In this document: positions 11,012 through 20,167 of the stretch, in pieces
Layout of the letters: every line of letters begins with the position of its first letter
Position numbering within the stretch: the first letter of the stretch is position 1
NCBI GenBank assembly: GCA_030374805.1
Contig: JARGSG010000043.1
Span: 124,001 to 188,000 of the forward strand
Direction of reading: 5' to 3'
Origin: Gracilaria gracilis
Taxonomy: Eukaryota > Rhodophyta > Florideophyceae > Gracilariales > Gracilariaceae
Length of the DNA: 64,000 bases
Program-made: the position numbers and the translations under genes
The notes under the pieces: model-generated
What the model was told of the DNA's origin: nothing
Seen by the model: only the letters and a program-made list of their open reading frames with translations
Database searches by the model: none

Positions 11012-11945
11012 TTTGGATTTGGAACCAAATCTTGCCCAAGCTATGGTTCCTCTTTGCTTTATGTCAGTTCCAGCCTCAATACATGGGACCAAAGTTTCCC
11101 ATAATGGCGAGAACTGGACTTCAGATCGGAGTCTTCGAGAGATGAGTGCCAGTTGTTCTGGGACTGAGGTTAGATACGTTAGGCCCCACCGATCTCATGG
11201 AATTCTGACGTCCTATCTTGTGCAAGAGCCTGTTCACGGTACAATTTCGGCGTGGCCAGATATTTTCTGCCTTCGTCTGTTCTGCACGTTGGTCTCGAAT
11301 GCATCGGGCCAAACATCATGACAACATATATTGTTGCGCAAAGAGAAGAATATGTTTTTGGTTTTCACTGGTCAGATGTCCTTTGATGTGATCGAAATAC
11401 AAGCCCACCTACTAGGACCTGAAGACTGCCATGGCTCATTGGTGTCCTGCATGTATGTATGTGTGCTCTTTGTCCCAAAATAGTGATGCCCAATGATTCC
11501 CGACATTGTACCAGTACTAGAGAACAGATACTCCGCGCCAACATATTATTGTGGGATCTGTCCAAATAACGGAGCGAGAATACCCTTGTTCGGGCAGAAA
11601 AAGGGCACAGAACATGTAAACGTTCCAACATCTGACACAGATTACCCGGTAATTGGCCCTGCGTGGAGGGCTATCCCTATCTATCTATATCCTTTTACCC
11701 TAATTATCTGACGACTAGAAATCCCGCATTGTAAACGAAGCGAACAGAGGGGGAGTTAAAAAGGTCACAATCGCTGGCTCGGGGAGTAGGCTCGAAGCAA
11801 GTCGCTCTTGAGTCTCTCCGTTCGAGAGAGTACCAGTGCCATTGCAACCCCATTTGGCTCCGTCCGTTCTAACCCCATCACCCCACCCCACCCCTTGCAT
11901 TTTTCCAAGGACAGTCCATATAGCTCTACAGTCTTATTGAAGATA
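11012..11945. other. Intergenic region upstream of the cyclopropane synthase gene
   Basis: No supported gene. The downstream frame stays open upstream to 11808 but starts there at TTG. A C-rich tract (CCCCATCACCCCACCCCACCCC, 11873-11894) lies just before the ATG. Confidence 0.5.
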
Positions 11946-13256
11946 ATGGCCACCAAGAAAGAGCTTGTGCCTTCTTCCACAGGACCTTATGTTCAACAAA
12001 CGTTAACGTTTTTGGATTCTATCTTCGCTAATTATCCGCCAACAGACTTTTCCTTTCGCCTCTGGGATGGTACGATATGGCAGAAGCCTAACGCCGATTC
12101 TGCCCGGTTCACGGTCGTACTCAATCACCCTGCAGCACTGCGACGCATGTTTCTACCACCGTCCGACACACGTATGGCAAGGGCGTACACCCTCGGTGAT
12201 TTCGACATAGAAGGCGAAGCCATGGGAGCGCTTTCTCTAGGGCAGCATCTTTGGCAGACATGGGGATGGCGTGATTTGTTCTACAACGCTATTCAGCTTG
12301 TTCGTTTGCCATCTGATGCGAGCATCGGGGACAAGCATGAGGCTCAACTTACGGGAACAGTGCACTCGGAAGACCGGGACAAGAAGGCAATCCAGTTCCA
12401 CTACGATGTGTCAAACGACTTTTACAAGTTGTGGTTGGACAGTCGCATGGTCTATTCTTGCGGCTATTTCAACAATGTCACGGATGACATTGACACGGCG
12501 CAGTTAAACAAGTTGGACATGATCTGTCGCAAATTGAGATTAAAGGAAGGGGAACGCTTTCTTGACATCGGTTGTGGTTGGGGCGGGCTCGTAATCCACG
12601 CCGTCCAGAAGTATGGTGTGCATGCCGTAGGCGTCACACTCAGTGAGAAGCAAGTAGAGCTGGCTCGTGAACGAGTCGAACAAGCCGGTATTGCAGATCG
12701 GTGTAAGATCGAACTCTTGGACTACCGAAGCATAGACGAGTCGCAGCCGTTTGACAAAATCGTCAGCGTCGGTATGATTGAGCACATCGGTCGACAGATG
12801 CTTCAGACATACTTTGAGAAGTGCTACCGTCTGCTCCGAACGGGTGGGGTATTCCTCAACCATGGCATCACTCTGCTCAATGACACATTCAAGAGTGAAC
12901 GTGAAATGAAGAGGGGTTTCTTCTGCAAGTATATCTTCCCAGACGGTGACATACAGCCTTTTGTCTACGTTCTGGAGCGCGCAGCGGCCGCCGGTTGGGA
13001 GATCCGCGATGTGGAGTGTCTGCGCGAGCACTACGCACTGACGCTGAACCGCTGGCACTCACGACTTGAGCAGCACGAGAAGGAAGCGGTGGAACTGATG
13101 GGAAGGGATTCGTACCGACTGTGGAAGCTGTACTTGCTAAGCGCAGGATGGGGCTTTGCATCCGGGCTACATTCCATTTACCAGACGTTGTTGTACAAGA
13201 CGACAGATGACGGAACGCCACAGCTACCGCTTACCAGGAGCGATTGGTACCAGTAG
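11946..13256 (+). CDS. Cyclopropane-fatty-acyl-phospholipid synthase
   Basis: SAM-dependent methyltransferase that adds a methylene bridge across cis double bonds of membrane phospholipid acyl chains. 436 residues from the first ATG, a normal length for the bacterial-type enzyme. Visible: an N-terminal lipid-binding region (YTLGDFDIEGEAM), the entry motif HYDVSNDFYKLWLD near 152, SAM motif I FLDIGCGWGGL near 204, VGVTLSEKQVELARERV, then SVGMIEHIG near 277 with the catalytic-site Glu, and the C-terminal FCKYIFPDGDIQP and ALTLNRW segments that bind the acyl chain and bicarbonate. No transit peptide or membrane helix is evident. Related fatty-acid methyltransferases share the fold, so the exact product is inferred. 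Confidence 0.92.
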   Translation: MATKKELVPSSTGPYVQQTLTFLDSIFANYPPTDFSFRLWDGTIWQKPNADSARFTVVLNHPAALRRMFLPPSDTRMARAYTLGDFDIEGEAMGALSLGQHLWQTWGWRDLFYNAIQLVRLPSDASIGDKHEAQLTGTVHSEDRDKKAIQFHYDVSNDFYKLWLDSRMVYSCGYFNNVTDDIDTAQLNKLDMICRKLRLKEGERFLDIGCGWGGLVIHAVQKYGVHAVGVTLSEKQVELARERVEQAGIADRCKIELLDYRSIDESQPFDKIVSVGMIEHIGRQMLQTYFEKCYRLLRTGGVFLNHGITLLNDTFKSEREMKRGFFCKYIFPDGDIQPFVYVLERAAAAGWEIRDVECLREHYALTLNRWHSRLEQHEKEAVELMGRDSYRLWKLYLLSAGWGFASGLHSIYQTLLYKTTDDGTPQLPLTRSDWYQ

Positions 13257-13849
13257 GTGTAGACGATGACTCCACAAAGCATACGCTTTAGCTCGTCACT
13301 TGAGCTGAACAACACGACACAAGCGCAGCTACATACTACTGTCCGTATATATGCATGTGTAAGTGTACGTCATAGTGTTAGTGTTTTTGTAGTGTGACTC
13401 ATCTGCGACTGAAAACAGCTCTTAGCGCATACACAAGCCCATAGAAAAACAACAACAAGAAAAACAGTGTGATGAGTAGAATCACACAAAGCAGATCCCC
13501 CCGAAACCACCTGAGGCCTCCACGCCGCTGCTTCACCGCCTTCTTCCAGTTCATTCACAACCGTGGAAGCAACAAATGCACCCCCCACCCCACCCATAGC
13601 TGTTTCTGTTAAAGAACACAACCAAAAACAAGCAGCGATCAACGCCGCCAGCCCCGGAACAAACAGGTCTAGCTAGTAGCCAGATCTACACAAGCCGCTC
13701 CACCACAAGCCAAACAGCACACACACGAAAACAAGGGCGGAGCGCACAAAATACAGCACAACAAGACGCACATGAACAAACAAGCAATCACAACAACAGC
13801 AACGCGCCACACGCAAAAGCCACCAAAAAAAGGCAAGCAACGCTCTTCG
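13257..13849. other. Convergent intergenic region
   Basis: Lies between the 3' ends of the cyclopropane synthase and NF-YC genes. A-rich tracts and no coding signal. Confidence 0.5.
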
Positions 13850-14740
13850 CTACGATTGGGGCGGTTGCTCCTGCGGCGTAGCGCCGCCCGCAATGTAGCC
13901 CGCCTGATAGCCAGGCGGCGCATAAACCACCTGTTGCGGCATACGCATATACTGCGGGTTCACAATCCCCGCCTGATACTGCATACCGGCTGCATAACCC
14001 GCCGACGCATAAACCTGCTGTGGGTTAGGCTGATATATCATGGCGGCTGATGTATCGCCCGTGCCCGCAATCTGCGCCGGAATCGGGTACGGCGGCGGTG
14101 GCATGTTGGGCATTGAGTAGTATTGTAATTGTGCCGGATCAACGGCACCAGCACCTGCGCGATCGTCCTTCTTGGGGTCATCGCGCGGCACAATGTCTAT
14201 GAGGAAGTCGAAGATGTCGGTCTTCTGTATAGCAGCGGAGATATCCGAGCGCTGCAGCGTACGTCTCTTGGCCTCCTCTGTCTGCGCCCAGGCGCGGTGC
14301 GTGAGCTCGAGAATGAACATTTCACACGCCTTGGCAAACAACACGGGCGCCTCGGCCGAAATCATTCTCACGTCCTCATCAGACTTCATGATCTTCTTAA
14401 TTCTGGCCAGCGGCAGCAGGTGGTTCTTGAAATCGGTAGCGGCCTGCACCTCGCTCATCTGCTCGCTCCAAAAGTGCGCCAGCTTGGCGTTGAGTTCCTG
14501 CAAGCTCTGCTGCTGCTGGAGCTGCGCCTGGCGCGTTTGGTGCTGCATGATATGCGAATGCGAGGCCATCTGCGCGGCGGCATAAGCGCCGACGGCGGGT
14601 GGCGCCACAGCGGAGACGGCGGGCTGTTGCACTGCGGCGGCGGCCTGTTGCGGCAGCGGCGGCGCGGCGGTCGAAGCAGGCGCAGAAGCGGCGGCAGCGG
14701 CGGCCGCGGCGGCCGCGGCGGCGGCGGAATCGTCGGCCAT
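13850..14740 (-). CDS. NF-YC: NF-YC (HAP5) subunit of the CCAAT-binding factor
   Basis: Histone-fold subunit that pairs with NF-YB and then recruits NF-YA to bind CCAAT promoter elements. 296 residues. Residues 5-18 are polyalanine and 20-85 Ala/Gln/Pro-rich. The conserved core runs from about 89 to 188: HFWSEQMSEVQ, DFKNHLLPLARIKKIMKSDE, VRMISAEAPVLFAKACEMFI, ELTHRAWAQTEEAKRRTLQ and DISAAIQKTDIFDFLIDIVP, close to plant and fungal NF-YC. The tail is rich in Tyr, Gln and Pro and resembles an activation region. The gene is GC-rich with alanine-codon runs. Its start is only 281 bp from the stop of the next gene on the same strand, so its promoter must be very short or lie in that GC-rich gap. 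Confidence 0.96.
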   Translation of the reverse strand: MADDSAAAAAAAAAAAAASAPASTAAPPLPQQAAAAVQQPAVSAVAPPAVGAYAAAQMASHSHIMQHQTRQAQLQQQQSLQELNAKLAHFWSEQMSEVQAATDFKNHLLPLARIKKIMKSDEDVRMISAEAPVLFAKACEMFILELTHRAWAQTEEAKRRTLQRSDISAAIQKTDIFDFLIDIVPRDDPKKDDRAGAGAVDPAQLQYYSMPNMPPPPYPIPAQIAGTGDTSAAMIYQPNPQQVYASAGYAAGMQYQAGIVNPQYMRMPQQVVYAPPGYQAGYIAGGATPQEQPPQS

Positions 14741-15021
14741 GGGAACGCGCTCTCACAACTAGCGCGTAAAGCGGCGAACGAGAGAACGGAACGCGCCAAC
14801 CAAAGCGACGGAAGCGACCACACGCGCGTGACGACGACACGGAAGCGCGTCGCGTGCACGGCGAACAAATGAGCGCCAGTCGGCGGGGAGGGGGGGGAGG
14901 GGGGCGCCAGGGGGGCGCGCCGCCAGCGCAGGCACAGCGCGGCGCAGCGCGGCGGCGCAGCGCAGCGCGCCACGTGGCGGCGGTGGAAACCGAAGCGCAA
15001 CAAAAAAGCGCGCGCTCTCTC

Positions 15022-16959
15022 TCAAGCGAAACCCCACAGCCGCTCCCGCACGCGCTCAGCGTCCAGCCGGTCGCTCTTGGCCTCGGCGCGCTGCAGCACA
15101 CCGATGGCCACGCCCAGCACGATGAGCGCGCCCAGCAGCGCGCCCACCACGCGCAGCATCGGGCCGCCGCGCCGCTGCGTGAAGTACTCCATCCACCACG
15201 CGCCGCTGTCCGCGCCGCCGCCCTCCGCCCACACCACCGCCATCGAGTTGGGCATCAGGCTGCTCCACGCGCGCGTCCCCGCGCCGCCGCCCACCCACAG
15301 CTCCTCCACATAGTTGGCGATGCCGCCCAGTCCGAACACGCACCCGTCGCTGCCCAGCGCCCACGCGCCGCCGCCGCCCTGCGAGCACACGCGCCGCCGC
15401 CGCCGCCGCTCGCCGCGCTCCGCGTAGCTCAGCTTCACCGTGTTGCCTGCCACCGGCGCGAACGGCCGCGGCTGCAGCCGGAACCCCAACCCGCTCAGCA
15501 CCGTGCCCTTGAAGAACATGCGTTCGCCGCCCATCGCGTTCCACATCAGCCGCGTTTCGTTACCTCTCACCACCATCACGTCCTGCCGTCCGCTCTCATC
15601 GGTGTCGAACCAGCCCACAGCTGCAGCGCCTCCGTTTCCGCGTTGCAGCCCGCGTAGCGTTTCCGGCTGCACACGACGCAGCGCGTTCGTGCTGCCGCTT
15701 TCCCAGCGCCGCTCGTTGCGGAAAACTACTGGTTTTGAGGTGGCCGCGTCCACCGTCAGCACGTCGGGCCACCCGTCGAGATCCATGTCCCCGATGCGCA
15801 GCGACATCGCCACGGAGATGCCGCCAAACAACGACCCCAGTCGCGTGTCTTTGATAGTCAATTCGTTCGCGCCGATTGCCTGTACCGTCTCCAAGTGCCA
15901 GTCGTCGCTACTGGTGCACAGTTGCCCCAGCGGTCGTCGTTGCTGTCGATTGCGATGCACGCGAAGGTCCCTGCGTTTCTTGTTGGCCACTGCGAGGTCC
16001 ATCGTACCATCTGCGTCAAAGTCGGCCGCTGTCAGCGCGTGATCGCCGCCGTCAAAGTCGAACAGCGAGCGGTTGAATACGCGCACGTCTGAGCTGTTTA
16101 CGCTCAGTTGCCAGAATGGCGTGTGTGACTGCGCGCGGTTCAGCCACACCTCCAGTCCGCACGACGTGCCGATCACTAGGTCGGGCAGACAATCGCCGTC
16201 CATATCTGCAAATACCAACGACTGTGCGTCTGGCACCGTAGCGCGCGCGCCGTTGCATGTGGAGAAGCCTTCCTTCCACTCGTGAAAACGAAGCACGCCG
16301 CGCTGGTCGAAGCGGTTTTCATCCACGCTAGTGTTGCGGTGGTACTTGTAGAAGCCGCGCGTGCCGTTGTCAAAGGCGACGAAGATCTCGGGCACTAGGT
16401 CGCCGTCGGCGTCCACAATGGCGCTGGTGGGCGATAACTCGGGCACGTGTATCGGCGAAGACGCATTGAAATTACCGTTTCCGTCTCCAAACAGGATGAT
16501 TCCCTGTGAGCCATCCATGAGCAATACGTCCATGCGGCCGTCATTGCCAAAGTCGGCCGTGTGCGCACCGTTGATCTTGCGAAACGCTGGTTTGAGCGCG
16601 CGTGCTAGCGGTAGTACATCCAGGTTGACTGGGTCGCCGACGTGGCGGAACGAAAACGTATCATGCTCCCATTGCATGATGGAGACGCGACGAAGCGACT
16701 TAGTATCCAGCATAAGCAGGTCGACAAACCTGTCCTGGTTGAAATCGGCGGTGGCTATCAACGCGCCGGACGACGACAAGGACACATACGCTGACTGGTC
16801 CGAAAAGCCCAGCGCGGTGGCAGCAGGTGCGCTGCGCGCATTCTGCGCGCTGAGGAAGGAGTCATCGGCCAGCGGAGTGGAGAACAAATTGAAGGCGTCG
16901 ACGGAACAGACGCACAGCCAGAGCAGCGCGTTGAAGACGGCCACACTACTGGAGGCCAT
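15022..16959 (-). CDS. ITFG1/TIP-like FG-GAP repeat type I membrane protein
   Basis: 645 residues from the ATG at 16959; the frame is open further upstream but only with basic, non-conserved text. Residues 1-22 form a signal peptide (VFNALLWLCVCSVDAF). The lumenal part carries about seven FG-GAP/VCBS blades with calcium-loop text: ATADFNQDRFVDLL, TADFGNDGRMDVLL, VDADGDLVPEIF, FADMDGDCLPDLVI, TAADFDADGTMDLAV, IGDMDLDGWPDVLT and FDTDESGRQDVMV, a probable beta-propeller. A single membrane helix follows near the C-terminus (VVGALLGALIVLGVAIGVL) with a short charged cytosolic tail. The order matches the T-cell immunomodulatory protein/ITFG1 family, conserved widely in eukaryotes and poorly understood. 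Locally very GC-rich. Confidence 0.88.
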   Translation of the reverse strand: MASSSVAVFNALLWLCVCSVDAFNLFSTPLADDSFLSAQNARSAPAATALGFSDQSAYVSLSSSGALIATADFNQDRFVDLLMLDTKSLRRVSIMQWEHDTFSFRHVGDPVNLDVLPLARALKPAFRKINGAHTADFGNDGRMDVLLMDGSQGIILFGDGNGNFNASSPIHVPELSPTSAIVDADGDLVPEIFVAFDNGTRGFYKYHRNTSVDENRFDQRGVLRFHEWKEGFSTCNGARATVPDAQSLVFADMDGDCLPDLVIGTSCGLEVWLNRAQSHTPFWQLSVNSSDVRVFNRSLFDFDGGDHALTAADFDADGTMDLAVANKKRRDLRVHRNRQQRRPLGQLCTSSDDWHLETVQAIGANELTIKDTRLGSLFGGISVAMSLRIGDMDLDGWPDVLTVDAATSKPVVFRNERRWESGSTNALRRVQPETLRGLQRGNGGAAAVGWFDTDESGRQDVMVVRGNETRLMWNAMGGERMFFKGTVLSGLGFRLQPRPFAPVAGNTVKLSYAERGERRRRRRVCSQGGGGAWALGSDGCVFGLGGIANYVEELWVGGGAGTRAWSSLMPNSMAVVWAEGGGADSGAWWMEYFTQRRGGPMLRVVGALLGALIVLGVAIGVLQRAEAKSDRLDAERVRERLWGFA

Positions 16960-17528
16960 GTGCGTGTGTCGCGCTCGCAGCCTCGGCAACCGAACACTTT
17001 TTTTTGTGGTTGACGTAACGTGAGGCGGTGTGTGGTGGCGGGACGGGAACGGCGATGACCGTGTGCCGTGCCGGTAACGACAGCACACACGGCGGCGCGG
17101 CTGCAGGCCTGCGCGCTCATCGATGACGTCGCGTCGCGTCGCGTCGCGTTGCTTCTTGCGGCTACCGTGTACACGTTGCACGCACTGCACTTCGTGTGCC
17201 ACGCACATACGTGCGCCCGTTGGACGAGGCGCGTGCGCCCTAAACGTGGATGCGCTGCCATGCTGCACCAATCGTTGTACGACAAGTTGGCGCGCGGCCT
17301 CGGCGGATCAACGAACGCCGCTAGATTCTTCTTTTAAACAAGTTCGTTGATCATATTTTCTCCACGTGCACGCCATGCAGCGTTTTTCACCTTCGACGAG
17401 GCGGTCTCACACCCGCATTTATAAGATTCCCCGCTGCGACACGCATCGACCACATCGGCTATCGGTCAATCCCTCCGTCTCTCTCAGTCCGCAAACCAGT
17501 TTTCCCTCTGTTTCTCTCATCATTCATC
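16960..17528. promoter_or_regulatory. Divergent promoter between ITFG1-like gene and APX
   Basis: 570-bp GC-rich bidirectional region with a short GTCGC tandem run (GTCGCGTCGCGTCGCGTCGC, 17129-17148). The frame upstream of the ITFG1-like start remains open here but shows only Arg/His-rich text. Confidence 0.5.
17418..17425 (+). promoter_or_regulatory. TATA-like box of APX
   Basis: TTTATAAG about 105 bp before the APX start codon, followed by a pyrimidine-rich leader. Confidence 0.5.
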
Positions 17529-18251
17529 ATGCAGCCCGTCGAGAAGAAGGCGCGTGAAATGCTCAACGCGCTGTACGCGGAGACGCCGTGTATGCCTATC
17601 ATGGTCCGTCTCGCCTGGCATGACGCCGGCAGTTATTGCAAGGAAGACGGAACCGGCGGTGCAAATGCTACCATCCGATTCTCGCCCGAGGCCGATATCG
17701 CCGCGAACAAGGGACTAGAGATCGCCAGAAATTTGCTGCAGCCTATCAAGGATGCTGTGCCGGAGATGTCGCACGCCGATCTTTATCAACTGGCCTCCGC
17801 CGTTGCCATCGAGTTTTCGGGCGGCCCTACCATTCCGTACCGCATGGGGCGAGTGGATAAGAAGGCGTCGGATTGCTCGCCTGATGGACGATTGCCTGAT
17901 GCTAACCAGAGAATGCAGCACCTGCGCGACATTTTTTACAGGATGGGATTCAATGATAAGGAGATTGTCTTGTTGAGTGGCGCTCATTGCCTGGGACGTG
18001 CCCATCAGCAAAGATCTGGCTTTGACGGACCTTGGACTGGTGAACCGCTCAAGTTCGACAACTCTTACTTTGTCGAGATTCTCAAGGAGGATCCGGACCC
18101 GAAGCTGCTTCGCTTGGCATCTGACATGGCGCTGTTGGATGAAGAGGAGACCAGGAAACTGTGTGAAGCTTATGCTGCCGATCAGGACTTGTTCTTCGCT
18201 GAGTATCCGGCCGCTCACCAGAAGCTCAGTGAACTTGGATGCCAACTATAG
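17529..18251 (+). CDS. APX: L-ascorbate peroxidase, cytosolic type
   Basis: Heme peroxidase that reduces hydrogen peroxide with ascorbate. 240 residues, typical of cytosolic APX, with no transit peptide or membrane tail. Visible residues: distal site MVRLAWHDAGSY (Arg, Trp, His), proximal ligand ELVLLSGAH-type segment (IVLLSGAHCLGRAH), GGPTIPYRMGR with the ascorbate/cation region, and SGFDGPWT with the proximal Trp. The C-terminus ends DLFFAEYPAAHQKLSELG, as in plant and algal enzymes. Single exon with a TATA-like box upstream. Convergent with the pfkB kinase gene. Coupled in the cell to the ascorbate-glutathione cycle. Confidence 0.96.
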   Translation: MQPVEKKAREMLNALYAETPCMPIMVRLAWHDAGSYCKEDGTGGANATIRFSPEADIAANKGLEIARNLLQPIKDAVPEMSHADLYQLASAVAIEFSGGPTIPYRMGRVDKKASDCSPDGRLPDANQRMQHLRDIFYRMGFNDKEIVLLSGAHCLGRAHQQRSGFDGPWTGEPLKFDNSYFVEILKEDPDPKLLRLASDMALLDEEETRKLCEAYAADQDLFFAEYPAAHQKLSELGCQL

Positions 18252-18564
18252 ATGCCACGATTTTGCATCAATCACGCTACGCCATTCAGTGATTCGTTTT
18301 TCCCATCACAGTTTTCGCCACGTTCGGCCATGACCTGTGCTAACGCCCGCAGCGTTTGCTTCAGTTATACGTGCCTTACAGATTAGTTCAACAGAAAACG
18401 AGAATAAAAATTTGCGCTGGAACATTGCTTGGTTCCTTTCTACGCTTTCCGAAGCAATATGCATGACAATGAAGAAGCAACGCATAAGTTTCTCTCAACA
18501 AAGTCGTGCTACTGTGATACTACACCATCTACTAGATCCCAGGTTTGCTCTCGGAGCATTGCAC
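18252..18564. other. Convergent intergenic region
   Basis: 313 bp between the 3' ends of APX and the sugar kinase. AGAATAAAAA near 18400 could serve in polyadenylation. No gene. Confidence 0.45.
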
Positions 18565-19761
18565 TTATACTCTCAGAAGCAGTTGCTCCACATCTTTCCG
18601 GGTGGGTAGATTCCCGAACACCCCTTCTCTAGCAATCACAAAACTTGCTGTGGCCGCTGCAAACCTAATCATATGCTTCACCTTCTTCGCGTCCGTCAGA
18701 GCCGGAGTCCCGCCCATACGCAACATCTCCGATAGAAACCCTGCCAGAAACGAATCACCTGCGCCAGTAGTGTCTACAACACCGCTCTCTGGCACCATTG
18801 CCTGTGCGCGCCCTGTCACCAGTTGGCCGTAATTAAAAGCGTATGCTGATCCGTTTGCCCCGTCTGTTATAAGCACACCCTTGTTCTGAACCTTGTTCAA
18901 AAGTGACTGCGGATCATCCAACGCGTTCCTTGCCAGCTCGTCGCCGAACGCAAAGCGGATTTCATCGCACGAGATCTTGAGCAAGTCCACCTTGTAAATG
19001 ATGTCCAGAATCCGTTGGCGAGCTTCTTCTTCCGAATAATGGGACCAGAACACCGGTCTCCAGTTCACGTCTACCACCGTTTCCAGCATGCATGTTTTGG
19101 CCATCTCCAACAGCATCTCGAACGATTTGGTACAACCTTCAAATGCAAGTCCCAGTGTAGGCAGCATAAGCATTTTCGCCGCATAAAACAACACACCAGG
19201 TAGATTCTCACCGTCAACCTGCTGCGTATCAGCAAAGCTTCGACTATCGCCCCCAAACCCAAAAAAGTCGCGTTCCCCATCTTCCGTAACCCTTATGAAC
19301 ACCGTCCGAGTACCATGTCCCTTAGCCTCCTGCACTCCGTCGATATTAACATTCGCCTCCGTCAAAGCACCTTTTAGTTGTTGGCCGCCTTCATCATCCC
19401 CTACCATCCCAATAAACGCGCTGCCTGTTCCGAGCATTGCCAGCGATGCCGCTACATTTGCTGGCCCGCCCCCAGGCACTTTCTGCCACAGTTCGATGTT
19501 CTCGGTCGGAGTGTCAGACGGCGCATACAAGTCAAATAGGATTTCTCCTGCACAAATCACTTTCGGTGCTCCCAACGGAGATTGATTGATAGGCTCCGCT
19601 TCCCGCACCATGGTTGGAGTTCTTGTACGCGATGCGCTCGATCTACGTGGGCGTCCACGGCACGCGGTTCTCGTGTTGTAGGCCTGCCTTGTCGTGAATA
19701 CATCGCGGAAGTGGATGGAGGTAAATGCCAAAGGAGTTGACTCGGACTTGTTCCGTTCCAT
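18565..19761 (-). CDS. pfkB-family carbohydrate kinase, fructokinase-like
   Basis: ATP-dependent sugar kinase of the ribokinase/pfkB fold. 398 residues. The first 50 are Arg/Ser/Thr-rich (GRPRRSSASRTRTPT) and look like a plastid transit peptide; a second Met at residue 51 would give a cytosolic form. Domain signs: VICAGEILFDLYA strand, substrate motif PGGGPANVAASLAMLG, FIGMVGDDEGGQQL, DVNWRPVFW (typical of fructokinases), ITDGANGSAYAF, and the catalytic anion-hole motif VDTTGAGDSFLAGFL with the base Asp. Fructose is the likely substrate by resemblance to plant fructokinases and FLN proteins; the intact GAGD motif favours an active enzyme. Confidence 0.9.
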   Translation of the reverse strand: MERNKSESTPLAFTSIHFRDVFTTRQAYNTRTACRGRPRRSSASRTRTPTMVREAEPINQSPLGAPKVICAGEILFDLYAPSDTPTENIELWQKVPGGGPANVAASLAMLGTGSAFIGMVGDDEGGQQLKGALTEANVNIDGVQEAKGHGTRTVFIRVTEDGERDFFGFGGDSRSFADTQQVDGENLPGVLFYAAKMLMLPTLGLAFEGCTKSFEMLLEMAKTCMLETVVDVNWRPVFWSHYSEEEARQRILDIIYKVDLLKISCDEIRFAFGDELARNALDDPQSLLNKVQNKGVLITDGANGSAYAFNYGQLVTGRAQAMVPESGVVDTTGAGDSFLAGFLSEMLRMGGTPALTDAKKVKHMIRFAAATASFVIAREGVFGNLPTRKDVEQLLLRV

Positions 19762-20167
19762 CGTTTGCCTCAGAGCTTGATCTCGTAATCGGGATGATCA
19801 TGAGGTTGGTAAGTTCAGAAAGACGGTGCCTCGTTATCACACGACGGTGCCCCGCATTGTACCTGCGAGATGCAGCTACTGTACCTTCGTAATTGTACGA
19901 ATCGTGCCGATTGATTCCCGGGAGATCCTGCACCTCGCGCATTATTTGATTTCAAAAACCCCTTCACCATGCTTTCCGAATTTCTGCGTGTTGTACACTC
20001 CACGAAATTTCTATACCTCGAGACGCCGATCCAACCAATGCCTCGAGAACTGACTCCCTAAGACAAGGATACTTTCTCAGCAGCAGGGTAGACCGTACAC
20101 CATAGTGCAGATAAAAGGACGTTCGCTTACGCGCAGCAAATCCAGTGCACAGGCAAAAATAGAAGAC
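19762..20167. promoter_or_regulatory. Upstream region of the sugar kinase
   Basis: Contains a GTACCTGCGAGATGCAGC and CTGTACCTTCGTAATTGTACGA cluster (about 19858-19902), about 100-140 bp upstream of the kinase ATG. This resembles the palindromic word family found elsewhere in the window. Confidence 0.4.

Noticed and set aside
11808-11945. N-terminal extension of the cyclopropane synthase
   Set aside because: It begins at TTG and contributes no conserved text; the ATG at 11946 gives the normal family start.
14129-14872. 247-codon ORF antisense to NF-YC
   Set aside because: Its text is Arg/Leu/Gly-rich and is explained by the GC-rich codons of NF-YC on the other strand; no motif.
15056-16373. 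Several long ORFs overlapping the ITFG1-like gene on both strands
   Set aside because: All are shadows of the GC-rich real frame, which alone shows signal peptide, FG-GAP repeats and membrane helix.
16960-17271. N-terminal extension of the ITFG1-like protein
   Set aside because: The extra 104 residues are basic and unconserved and would bury the signal peptide inside the protein.
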